Assembly (NCBI GenBank): GCA_964247385.1
Contig: CAXTUB010000004.1
Coordinates: forward strand, 62,001 to 126,000
DNA: 64,000 nucleotides
Direction: 5' to 3'
Origin: TMP-86 sp964247385
Lineage (GTDB): Bacteria; Pseudomonadota; Gammaproteobacteria; Steroidobacterales; Steroidobacteraceae
Part shown: positions 53,157-61,457 of the stretch, in pieces
Layout: each line of letters starts with the position of its first letter
How positions within the stretch are numbered: position 1 is the stretch's first letter
Notes under the pieces: model-generated
The model's database searches: none
What the model was told of the DNA's origin: nothing
The model's input: the letters and a program-made list of their open reading frames with translations, nothing else
Position numbers and translations under genes: made by a program

Positions 53157-54902
53157 ATGAGTGACAACGCCTTAGCATCGGTCGGAAGCACTTCAAAAGT
53201 TGCGCTAGGCGGCCTAGCGCAGCGCTTGGTCCAAGACGGCTTAATTAATCAATCCACGATGCAAGAAGCGATAATTAAGGCTAAAGAGCGGCGAACGGCA
53301 TTGGTGACGCATCTCGTCGCAATGAATTTGGCTACAGCGCGAGACATTGCAATATCGGCCTCAAATGAATTTGGCGTGCCGCTACTCGACTTAGACGCAA
53401 TCGTACCTGATCTCGAATCCGTTCGTGTGGTGAGCGACAAGTTGCTCCAGAAACATCGCGTTTTGCCATTGCTCCGGCGTGGCAAGCGATTGTTTCTCGC
53501 AGTTGCGGATCCTACCAATTTACATGCTTTAGACGAAATCAGATTTCAAACCTCGATGGCCATCGAGTTTGTGGTCGTTGAGGATGACAAACTTCAGCAT
53601 GCCGTCTCTCGCGCCATCGAACAGGTTGATGTCGCAATGCCCGTGCTGTCCGAGGAGGACTTCGATCTAGAGAATCTGGAAGTCACCGGAGGTGACGATG
53701 ACGCCGAAGAAGGCGCGCTCGGACGTGATGATGTCGAAGACGCTCCAATCGTTAGATTCGTTAATAAAATTTTGTTGGATGCAATCAAGCGAGGCGCATC
53801 TGACGTTCACTTTGAGCCTTATGAAAAATACTTTCGGATCCGGACCCGACTGGATGGCGTGCTCAAGGAAGTCGCCCTTCCTCCCGTGCAGCTCGCGGTA
53901 AAGATCGTTGCCAGATTAAAAGTGATGGCGCGCCTAGACATTGCCGAAAGACGGGTGCCTCAAGACGGGCGCATCAAAATGAAGCTATCCAAGAATCGAG
54001 CCATCGATTTCCGGGTAAGCAGCTGTCCCACCTTGTATGGAGAAAAGGTGGTTACGCGAATCTTGGATCCCTCCAGCGCGATGTTGGGAATAGATGCGCT
54101 TGGGTATGAATCCTTTCAGCGCGAGCTATATCTCAAAACTTTGCAGAGGCCTCAGGGAATGATTTTAGTGACAGGCCCTACGGGCAGCGGAAAAACAGTG
54201 TCCTTGTATACAGGGCTTAATATCTTGAATCGCGAAGACTGTAACATCTCGACCGCTGAAGACCCCGCCGAAATCAACTTACCAGGGATAAATCAAGTCA
54301 ACGTCAATCCCAAAGTTGGCCTTACGTTTGCGGCTGCATTGCGTGCGTTTTTGCGTCAAGACCCGGATGTCATCATGGTCGGAGAAATTCGTGATCTTGA
54401 AACAGCTGAGATCGCAATCAAGGCGGCACAAACGGGGCACTTAGTGCTATCTACGCTGCACACAAATGATGCACCTCAGACGTTAACGCGTCTCGTTGAT
54501 ATGGGAGTCAAACCCTACGCTATCGCTACTTCGGTCAGCCTGATCATTGCTCAACGTTTGGCTAGAAAATTATGCGCTGCTTGTAAGCAACCGATGGATA
54601 TTCCTGCGGAAGCACTCTTGAAGGAAGGGTTTCTTCAAAGCGACATCGACCGGGGTTTCCGCATCTTCAAGGCTGTTGGTTGCGGCGCTTGCACTGATGG
54701 ATACAAAGGTCGGGTAGGGATCTACCAGGTTATGCCTGTTACCGATACCATCGGTCGAATTATCATGGAGGGTGGAGGCGCGATGAGCATTGATGATCAA
54801 GCCAGCAAGGATGGAGTTTGGAATTTGCGGCGCTCTGGATTGCAGAAAGTTATGGATGGATTGACCAGTTTGGAAGAAATCAACAGCGTAACCATTGATT
54901 GA
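53157..54902 (+). CDS. pilB: Type IV pilus extension ATPase PilB
   Basis: The cytoplasmic hexameric motor for pilin polymerisation, 581 aa. An N-terminal MshE-like domain is followed by the GspE-type ATPase: Walker A GPTGSGKTVSLYTG (G340), Asp box AEDPAEINLPGINQV, Walker B MVGEIRDLETAEIAIKAAQTGHLVLSTLHTNDA and the tetracysteine-type metal motif CAACKQ...CGACTDGYKGR. The gene is clearly more AT-rich than pilS, pilR, pilD and coaE. Confidence 0.96.
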   Translation: MSDNALASVGSTSKVALGGLAQRLVQDGLINQSTMQEAIIKAKERRTALVTHLVAMNLATARDIAISASNEFGVPLLDLDAIVPDLESVRVVSDKLLQKHRVLPLLRRGKRLFLAVADPTNLHALDEIRFQTSMAIEFVVVEDDKLQHAVSRAIEQVDVAMPVLSEEDFDLENLEVTGGDDDAEEGALGRDDVEDAPIVRFVNKILLDAIKRGASDVHFEPYEKYFRIRTRLDGVLKEVALPPVQLAVKIVARLKVMARLDIAERRVPQDGRIKMKLSKNRAIDFRVSSCPTLYGEKVVTRILDPSSAMLGIDALGYESFQRELYLKTLQRPQGMILVTGPTGSGKTVSLYTGLNILNREDCNISTAEDPAEINLPGINQVNVNPKVGLTFAAALRAFLRQDPDVIMVGEIRDLETAEIAIKAAQTGHLVLSTLHTNDAPQTLTRLVDMGVKPYAIATSVSLIIAQRLARKLCAACKQPMDIPAEALLKEGFLQSDIDRGFRIFKAVGCGACTDGYKGRVGIYQVMPVTDTIGRIIMEGGGAMSIDDQASKDGVWNLRRSGLQKVMDGLTSLEEINSVTID

Positions 54903-54931
54903 TGGATTGATTGATCGAGAGGATGGAAGCT

Positions 54932-56155
54932 ATGGCCGTATCTACAACCGCAACGAAGAAGGACATCCAGTTTGTCTGGGAAGGGAAAGATCGTCGCGGA
55001 AAGTTAGTTCGGGGAAAGTCTCTTTCCGCTAACGAGACCGCTCTACGTGCAGAACTTCGCCGCCAGGGTGTGGCGCCGACTCGAGTAAAAACCCAAAGCA
55101 ATACTTTTCGAGGGGGCGGAAAGGTCAAGCCGGAGGACATTGCAGTGTTCAGCCGCCAATTGGCAACTATGCTTGCCGCTGGCATTCCTTTGGTCCAGGC
55201 TTTTGAAATCGTCGGAAACGGAAATGATAAGCCGTCGATGCAAAAACTGATCTTAGATGTTAAGGCAAGCGTTGAGGGCGGCTCGACTCTGCATGAGTCT
55301 TTGGCAAAACATCCTATTCATTTCGACGATCTATTCGTAAATTTGGTAGAAGCCGGGGAACAAGCGGGCGCTCTCGAAAGTCTGCTTGACAAGGTCGCGA
55401 CTTACAAAGAAAAAACTGAAGCGCTCAAGAAAAAGATTAAGAAGGCCCTTTTTTATCCGACGGCGGTGTTGGTGGTGGCTGCTATCGTGACTGTCATTTT
55501 GTTGATTTTTGTAATTCCACAATTTGAATCGTTGTTTAAAGGTTTCGGAGCAGATCTTCCAGCCTTTACTCAAATGGTTATCAGCATGTCGCGTTTTCTG
55601 CAACACAACGGACTATTTGTTGGTGCCGTCGTTGGGGGTGGAATTTATGCATTCATATATTTCAAAAAGCGGTCGCGAAACATGCGCCGGTGGCTCGACC
55701 GCGTGATGCTCAAGTTTCCAATCATTGGTCCAATTTTGGTAAAGGCCGCGATCGCGCGTTTTGCGCGGACGCTTGCGACCATGTTTGCCGCGGGAGTTCC
55801 ACTCGTTGAAGCGATGGAATCGGTAGCAGGCGCGACGGGAAATATTGTTTACGAGGAAGCAACCCTTCGAATGAAGGACGAGGTTGCTACGGGTCAGAGA
55901 CTTCAGCGAGCGATGGAAAACACTAGTCTCTTTCCCAATATGGTTGTCCAAATGATCGCGGTCGGTGAAGAATCGGGATCGCTTGATGCTATGTCGGCTA
56001 AAGTTGCGGACTTTTACGAGGCAGAAGTAGACAATGCCGTGGATAGTATGTCGAGCCTGCTAGAGCCGTTGATCATGGCGATCTTGGGTATCTTGGTCGG
56101 CGGTATGGTCATCGCTATGTATCTCCCTATCTTCAAGCTCGGCGCTGCGATTTAA
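54932..56155 (+). CDS. pilC: Type IV pilus inner-membrane platform protein PilC
   Basis: A 407-aa GspF-family platform that works with PilB. Two GspF domains are visible (FSRQLATMLAAGIPLVQAFEI near residue 75, and FARTLATMFAAGVPLVEAMES near 280), each followed by a long hydrophobic helix. ATG 54932 has GGAAG just upstream; an ATG at 54923 is an alternative. An ATTG tetranucleotide repeat lies between pilB and pilC. Like pilB it has lower GC than the flanking genes. Confidence 0.95.
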   Translation: MAVSTTATKKDIQFVWEGKDRRGKLVRGKSLSANETALRAELRRQGVAPTRVKTQSNTFRGGGKVKPEDIAVFSRQLATMLAAGIPLVQAFEIVGNGNDKPSMQKLILDVKASVEGGSTLHESLAKHPIHFDDLFVNLVEAGEQAGALESLLDKVATYKEKTEALKKKIKKALFYPTAVLVVAAIVTVILLIFVIPQFESLFKGFGADLPAFTQMVISMSRFLQHNGLFVGAVVGGGIYAFIYFKKRSRNMRRWLDRVMLKFPIIGPILVKAAIARFARTLATMFAAGVPLVEAMESVAGATGNIVYEEATLRMKDEVATGQRLQRAMENTSLFPNMVVQMIAVGEESGSLDAMSAKVADFYEAEVDNAVDSMSSLLEPLIMAILGILVGGMVIAMYLPIFKLGAAI

Positions 56156-56201
56156 TTCTGGCCTCGGGTCTTCGGTTCAGACGCGAGTTCGTTAGGCTTT
56201 G

Positions 56202-57173
56202 ATGAACGATCTCGCGTCCATTCTTTCCGACAACGCGATCGATTTCGCGTTGATGATGTTCCTCATCGGTGCGCTCGTCGGAAGCTTTCTCAACGTCGTC
56301 ATGTATCGCATGCCGATCATGCTCGACCGAGAGTGGAAAGCGCAGGCGATGGATTTTATGGCCGACGAGCCCGTGGGAGTGGGCGCGGCTCTTGAAGAGC
56401 AGGCGCCAGTGGTTGCGATGACGCCGAGCGTTTCCGCGGAAACGGCCCCGCATCCCAATCGCTTCAATCTTATTACTCCCCCGTCGACCTGCCCCAATTG
56501 CGGTACTCGCATCAATCCGTGGCACAACGTTCCGGTCTTGAGTTGGTTGTTGCTGCGTGGGAAATGCGCCGCATGCCATGCGCCTATTTCGTCGCGCTAC
56601 CCCATCGTGGAACTCGCGACGGCTCTTGTCTCCGCCTGGGTTGCTTGGCACTTCGGTGCCGGTGGGGCGGCGGCCTGTGCTCTTCTCATAACGTGGTCTC
56701 TGATCGCACTGACCGGGATCGATGTTGATCACCAGCTCTTGCCGGACAACATCACCCTCCCCTTGATGTGGGCCGGGCTGATCGCTGCGGTTGCGATTGG
56801 TCCCATTGCGGGCTCGCCTCTACCCGTCTCGCCGTCGAGCGCCATCATCGGCGCAGCTGCCGGATACTCCAGCCTTTGGCTCGTGTTCCACTTATTCAAA
56901 TTGCTCACGGGCAAAGAAGGCATGGGCTACGGCGACTTCAAGTTATTCGCCGCGCTCGGTGCTTGGCTCGGCTGGAAAATGTTGCCCATGATCATCATTC
57001 TGTCGGCGGGCGCGGGTGCGGTGCTCGGCATCGGCATGATCGTGTTCCGCGGCCGCGACCGTGCGCAGCCGATGCCTTTTGGCCCGTACCTTGCCGCAGC
57101 AGGTTGGCTTGCGTTGATGTACGGCGAGCCGCTGATGGCCGGCTACCTGCGCATTTCAGGTCTCGCCCGTTAG
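56202..57173 (+). CDS. pilD: Prepilin peptidase / N-methyltransferase PilD
   Basis: An integral membrane aspartic peptidase of 323 aa that cleaves and N-methylates prepilins. The cytoplasmic methyltransferase domain carries two CxxC pairs (CPNCGTRI and CAACHAPI). The catalytic aspartates lie in LTGIDVDHQLLPD and GMGYGDFKLFAALGAWLGW. GC rises sharply at this gene relative to pilC. Confidence 0.96.
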   Translation: MNDLASILSDNAIDFALMMFLIGALVGSFLNVVMYRMPIMLDREWKAQAMDFMADEPVGVGAALEEQAPVVAMTPSVSAETAPHPNRFNLITPPSTCPNCGTRINPWHNVPVLSWLLLRGKCAACHAPISSRYPIVELATALVSAWVAWHFGAGGAAACALLITWSLIALTGIDVDHQLLPDNITLPLMWAGLIAAVAIGPIAGSPLPVSPSSAIIGAAAGYSSLWLVFHLFKLLTGKEGMGYGDFKLFAALGAWLGWKMLPMIIILSAGAGAVLGIGMIVFRGRDRAQPMPFGPYLAAAGWLALMYGEPLMAGYLRISGLAR

Positions 57174-57186
57174 TCAGGGCTTGCAC

Positions 57187-57807
57187 GTGAGTCGGCCGAT
57201 GCGAGTCGGACTCACCGGCGGTATCGCGAGTGGAAAAACGACCGTAGCCGAAGCGTTCGCTGCGCTCGGCGTGCCGATTATCGATGCCGACGTCGCGGCC
57301 CGAGTAGTTGTTCAGCCCGGCTCGCCCGGGCTTGCGGCCGTCACTGCGCGCTTTGGCCAAAAAATTCTAGATGGCCGTGGCCACCTCGACCGCGCCAAGC
57401 TACGTGTGCTGGTGTTTGCCGACGCTGACCTCCGGCGCGACCTCGAAAATATTCTTCATCCGCTCATTCGTGAACAGATGGCACACCAAGCCGAAACGGC
57501 CGGCGGCGAATATCAGATTCACGCCATCCCGTTGCTCGTCGAAAATCAACTGCAAGACCAGGTCGAGCGTGTGCTTGTCGTCGACGTCGACGAAGCCACA
57601 CAACTTGCGCGGCTGATGGCGCGCGACAGCGGGAGCGAGAGTCAGGCGCGCAGCATTGTAGCCGCTCAAGCGACGCGCAATGCGCGCCGCGCAGCCGCTC
57701 AAGACATCTTGTCGAATACGGGCACTGTCGCGGATTTGCGGCAGTCCGTGGCAGCGTTGCACAAAAAATATCTCGCCCTCGCCAGGGAAATGAAACATCG
57801 CGTTTAA
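57187..57807 (+). CDS. coaE: Dephospho-CoA kinase
   Basis: The last enzyme of coenzyme A synthesis; it phosphorylates the 3'-hydroxyl of dephospho-CoA. It has the P-loop GLTGGIASGKTTVAEAFAALG, followed by IIDADVAARVVVQPG and LHPLIREQM. GTG 57187 follows CAGGG and gives the usual VSRPMRVGLTGG N-terminus; ATG 57199 is an alternative. The order pilD-coaE-zapD-yacG is the classical gammaproteobacterial cluster. Confidence 0.94.
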   Translation: MSRPMRVGLTGGIASGKTTVAEAFAALGVPIIDADVAARVVVQPGSPGLAAVTARFGQKILDGRGHLDRAKLRVLVFADADLRRDLENILHPLIREQMAHQAETAGGEYQIHAIPLLVENQLQDQVERVLVVDVDEATQLARLMARDSGSESQARSIVAAQATRNARRAAAQDILSNTGTVADLRQSVAALHKKYLALAREMKHRV

Positions 57808-57885
57808 CCAAATCCGGCGTTAGAGGTTTACGCTCACTCGAGCGTGGCTCAGAATAGTGCGCAAGCCAAGCACAGGGTTCGCGAG

Positions 57886-58692
57886 ATGAATTACAGCTTC
57901 CAGTTCGACCCTGAGGCACAGCCCCAGCCCGAACCGGTGGTTTATGAGCAGCCTCTCAATGAGCGCATGCGCAATTTCTTGCGGCTGGAGTTCTTGTATA
58001 CGCAAGCGACTTACCACAGCGAGACGCTCAGCCCGTGGAGTCTGCGAGCCGCAGTTTCGAGCTTACTGGAAATTCTCGCGATCACGGCCCGCAGTGATGC
58101 GCGCAGCGATTTGCTCAAAGAGCTCGAGCGCCAAGCCCAATTATTGCGTGAGTTTCAGACGAAGCCCGGCGTGGATGCGGGCCGTTTGCGCTCGCTCATT
58201 GGCAACATTACGCGGCTCCGCGCCGACTTGACCAAAGTGGGCGCGAACTTCATGGCGCCTTTGCGCGACTCGGAATTCTTGAGCGCCATCAAGCATCGCA
58301 GCGCCATCCCCGGCGGCACGTGCGATTTCGATTTGCCGGAATATTCGTTCTGGCTGAATCATTCGCAGGATCAGCGCACCAACGAGTTCGAGCATTGGCT
58401 GAATATCATCCGCCCGCTGTGCGATGGCATCATCGAGCTGTTATGGCTCACAAGAGAAAATTCACGTCCGCGAGACGAGACCGCGCAAAAAGGTGTATTT
58501 CAACTTCAATTCGACCGCGAGCATCCTTGCCAACTCGTACGCGTTACGCTCGATCCAAGCGTCAATCTATTCCCTGAGATCAGCGGCAACCAGCACCGCT
58601 GCACCATCCGCTTCTTGCGCTGGCGCGATGCAGAGCACTTACCGTCTCACATCGACACCGACACAAAGTTCGTGCTGACGTGCTGTGCGTGA
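57886..58692 (+). CDS. zapD: Cell division protein ZapD
   Basis: The 268-aa cytoplasmic FtsZ-bundling protein. YEQPLNERMRNFLRLEFLY, SPWSLRAAVSSLLEILAIT and CDFDLPEYSFWLNHSQDQR are family hallmarks. It promotes lateral association of FtsZ filaments in the Z-ring. ATG 57886 (MNYSFQFDPEA) is preferred to upstream GTG 57844. Confidence 0.93.
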   Translation: MNYSFQFDPEAQPQPEPVVYEQPLNERMRNFLRLEFLYTQATYHSETLSPWSLRAAVSSLLEILAITARSDARSDLLKELERQAQLLREFQTKPGVDAGRLRSLIGNITRLRADLTKVGANFMAPLRDSEFLSAIKHRSAIPGGTCDFDLPEYSFWLNHSQDQRTNEFEHWLNIIRPLCDGIIELLWLTRENSRPRDETAQKGVFQLQFDREHPCQLVRVTLDPSVNLFPEISGNQHRCTIRFLRWRDAEHLPSHIDTDTKFVLTCCA

Positions 58693-58713
58693 TGCCCATG
58701 GTTCAGGGGATCG

Positions 58714-58920
58714 ATGAGTTCCATGCGCGTTGACTGCCCGACGTGCAAGCGCTCATTGGAATGGTCAGCGGTGTCGCCATATCGGCCTTTTTGCAGCGAC
58801 CGTTGCCGACTTATTGACTTAGGCGCTTGGTTCGAAGAGAAGCATTCGATCGCTGCTGATGCGCCGGCCGAGCCAGAAGCAGGTACGATATCTGATGCCG
58901 CGCTCGCGGCATCAGAATGA
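58714..58920 (+). CDS. yacG: DNA gyrase inhibitor YacG
   Basis: A 68-aa zinc-finger protein with CPTCKRSLEW and PFCSDRCRLIDLGAWFEE, giving the C-x2-C...C-x3-C metal site. YacG binds GyrB and blocks DNA binding by gyrase. It closes the coaE-zapD-yacG set. Confidence 0.93.
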   Translation: MSSMRVDCPTCKRSLEWSAVSPYRPFCSDRCRLIDLGAWFEEKHSIAADAPAEPEAGTISDAALAASE

Positions 58921-58965
58921 GCGCCCGCTCGGTCAGCAGTGATCTAAACCAGCATCGCGCCGGCA

Positions 58966-60165
58966 TCAATTCGGCGCGGCGACCGTCTCGTTCCACAAGC
59001 TCAAATAACCCTCCACCGCGCGTTCCACCGAAAACGTCTGAGCGCGATGCCGTAACTCGGCGGGCTCGATGCGCCGCAATGTGAGTGCGCGATGCAAGGC
59101 ATCGGCCATTTCAGATACGTGGCCTGGCTCGACCAGCTGACCCCACTTTCCATCGCCCAAAATCTCCGCCGACGCACCGGGGCATCGAGTTGCGACGATG
59201 GGCAGACCCGCGCTCAACGCAGATACCAGCACGTTGCTGAAGCCTTCGCTTCGGGATGGCAGCGCAAAACAGTCGCTGCGCATGAGCCACGGCGCGAGAT
59301 CCTCCACTCGCCCCGGCAATGCCACTTCACCGACCAGCCCCAACTCTTGAATCAAAGACTCCAAGTTCGCGCGCTCGCCCCCTTCGCCCAAAATAATGAG
59401 CCGCGCCGGAAGCCATGCGCGTAATTCGGCAAAGGCGCGAATCAAGTCGTCGAACCCTTTTACCGGATGCAAGCGGCCCGCGGCCATGACCAAAGGCAAA
59501 TCGTCCTCGATGAGCCACGGATGGACCGGCGCTGCCCTTGCCTTGGTGAAGAACTGTGGATCGAACACCGGATTGTGAATGACCCGAACCCGCGCCCGTT
59601 CGATCTTCCAGCCCACGCACAAGTCGTCGGCTACGGCTTGGCTGACAGCAACGATTGCATCTGCATTATTGAAATATCGGCGCACGCAAGTCTTGAGTAC
59701 GCGCGCCTTCATGGGCTTGAGAAATGCGCAGTCTCCGCTCGGCATCTCGTGCTGCGTCAGCGTCACGTGCGCATGGGCGTGTGCCGTTAACCTGCGCTTT
59801 AACATGGCAATCAGAATGTTGTAGCGGTCGAGCGCGCTGACGAGCTTTACACCGGGATGCTTGCGCGCGTAAGACATCAGTCTGATCGGCGCAAGCCCCG
59901 TCCGCCCAAGGTTGACTCTACGCACGCGCACATCGAGCGTTGGCTCATCGAGAAGTCGTCGGGAGGGCGCGTGCATTAGGACATCGACCGAGTGTCCTTG
60001 ACCGGTCAGCGCATTAGCCAATGCAATCGTCCAAGGCCGCACACCGCCGGTCGACGGCTTCGGCCAAGCCAACAAGCTGGAATAAAATGCGATGTGAAAT
60101 TTTTCGGACAGCGGAGGCTCCCTGCCGTGATTGCGCCGAAGCGTACTCCTTATACCGCCATGCAA
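58966..60165 (-). CDS. Glycosyltransferase family 4 protein
   Basis: A GT-B glycosyltransferase of ~399 aa. The N-terminal domain begins FHIAFYSSLLAWPKPSTGGVRPW. The C-terminal domain has AAGRLHPVKGFDDLIRAFA, LIILGEGGERANLE and FALPSRSEGFSNVLVSALSAGLPIVATRC. The donor-binding E-x7-E motif is incomplete, with Ser at the second Glu. The acceptor is probably a cell-surface glycan. No other glycan genes are beside it. The true start is probably close to LSEKFHIAFY rather than at the ATG 19 codons upstream. Confidence 0.85.
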   Translation of the reverse strand: MHGGIRSTLRRNHGREPPLSEKFHIAFYSSLLAWPKPSTGGVRPWTIALANALTGQGHSVDVLMHAPSRRLLDEPTLDVRVRRVNLGRTGLAPIRLMSYARKHPGVKLVSALDRYNILIAMLKRRLTAHAHAHVTLTQHEMPSGDCAFLKPMKARVLKTCVRRYFNNADAIVAVSQAVADDLCVGWKIERARVRVIHNPVFDPQFFTKARAAPVHPWLIEDDLPLVMAAGRLHPVKGFDDLIRAFAELRAWLPARLIILGEGGERANLESLIQELGLVGEVALPGRVEDLAPWLMRSDCFALPSRSEGFSNVLVSALSAGLPIVATRCPGASAEILGDGKWGQLVEPGHVSEMADALHRALTLRRIEPAELRHRAQTFSVERAVEGYLSLWNETVAAPN

Positions 60166-60390
60166 TGCGCGCGAACAGTATTTCGCTGGTTGGGTGCGGT
60201 TAAGCCTGCATTGATAGAGGCCACGCGGACCGATGACGGTGTCTTATGGATGACGGCGTCTTATGTAGGAGTTCGCCCCTACCGCTTCGCGGCAAAGAGC
60301 CCAATTCAACACCGTGATTTTCGCGCATAATCCGCCGCGCGACGCGGATACCAGCGCCGCGCGGGATCAACCAAAATAAAGGATCTGCAC

Positions 60391-60477
60391 ATGGGCTTCG
60401 GACGTGGACTTCTGCTCTGGCTCCTCGGCATTCCCCTCCCCATCATCTTGCTGCTCGCGATGTGCTCGCATCATTGA
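60391..60477 (+). CDS. 28-residue single-helix membrane protein
   Basis: ATG 60391, with AAGGA ten nt upstream, opens a 28-codon gene encoding MGFGRGLLLWLLGIPLPI followed by further hydrophobic residues and CSHH. One transmembrane helix with a GIPLPI kink is predicted. Very similar short proteins occur as uncharacterised genes in many proteobacteria. It lies just before, and probably with, the 60502 membrane protein gene. Confidence 0.65.
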   Translation: MGFGRGLLLWLLGIPLPIILLLAMCSHH

Positions 60478-60501
60478 TTTAATTTCGATAGGGAGATTTC
60501 C

Positions 60502-61431
60502 GTGGACCCCATATCCTCTGCGCGTTCGCCATCAGGCGCGGCATCATTCGATTCCGTTGCCGTTTCGTCCGACAGTGTGTCCGTGATCGATCGCCCGGCC
60601 GTGGATCGTACGGGTGTGGTCGATCATGGGCGTTCGACCGTGTCATGGGGCTCGATCCTTGCGGGCGCTTTTGTGGCGACGGCGAGCTCGCTCATTTTGA
60701 TCGCCCTTGGCGCAGGCTTGGGGTTCGCATCGGTATCACCATGGGAGGCCGAGGGCGTATCCGCCAAGGCATTCACGGTTTCGGCAGCGATTTGGCTCAT
60801 CGTGACGCAATGGATTTCCGCATGCCTCGGCGGATACATCGCAGGGCGTATGCGTACGCGCTGGGTCGGCACCCATACGCATGAGGTGTTTTTTCGAGAT
60901 ACCGCGCACGGGTTGGTTGCTTGGGCGCTGGCGACCGTCGTGCTGGCGGCCGTCATTGGCAGCTCCATTTTGTCGATGGCAAGAGCCGCTGCGGATGGAG
61001 CTTCAGATGCGGTGGTGTCGCAGGCCACGAATGTGACATCTGCTGCGACAAGCTACGGTATTGACAAGCTGTTCAGAACGCCGCTCGACGCGTCGCCCAC
61101 GAATGCACAGACCACGGACAGACGCACGGATGTGCGAAATATATTGGCGAACGCGGTGGCGAGCGGCGGTGTTTCGGCGAACGATCGTGACTACATGTCG
61201 AGCTTGATTGTGCAACAGACCGGTGTTTCGCAGGATGATGCACGACGACGAGTCGATGAATTCATTGCAGCCACCAAGGACGCGGAAGCGAAGGCGAAGT
61301 CGGCCGCTGATACTGCGCGTAAGTCAGCCGCGCAAGCCGCGATTTATATGGCGCTTTCCATGGCGATCGGTGCGTTTATTGCGAGCGTTTCGGCGGCGCT
61401 CGGCGGGCAATTGCGGGATGTGCATGTTTGA
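60502..61431 (+). CDS. Transmembrane protein of unknown function (PhnA-like annotation family)
   Basis: A 309-aa protein. After a disordered Ser-rich leader there are hydrophobic segments near residues 50-75 (WGSILAGAFVATASSLILIA), 90-110 and 135-155. A polar region rich in Asp, Ala and Lys (~200-270, partly coiled coil) is followed by a final helix. Homologues, as remembered, are annotated loosely as PhnA-like or hypothetical; no enzymatic motif is visible. The GTG start follows GGGAGA. Confidence 0.7.
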   Translation: MDPISSARSPSGAASFDSVAVSSDSVSVIDRPAVDRTGVVDHGRSTVSWGSILAGAFVATASSLILIALGAGLGFASVSPWEAEGVSAKAFTVSAAIWLIVTQWISACLGGYIAGRMRTRWVGTHTHEVFFRDTAHGLVAWALATVVLAAVIGSSILSMARAAADGASDAVVSQATNVTSAATSYGIDKLFRTPLDASPTNAQTTDRRTDVRNILANAVASGGVSANDRDYMSSLIVQQTGVSQDDARRRVDEFIAATKDAEAKAKSAADTARKSAAQAAIYMALSMAIGAFIASVSAALGGQLRDVHV

Positions 61432-61457
61432 CACGCAGGTGAGCGAGCGACGATTAC

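Noticed and set aside
54892..54916. ATTG tetranucleotide repeat between pilB and pilC as a phase switch
   Set aside because: It lies outside both reading frames, apart from the pilB stop, so slippage would not change either protein; at most it alters spacing.
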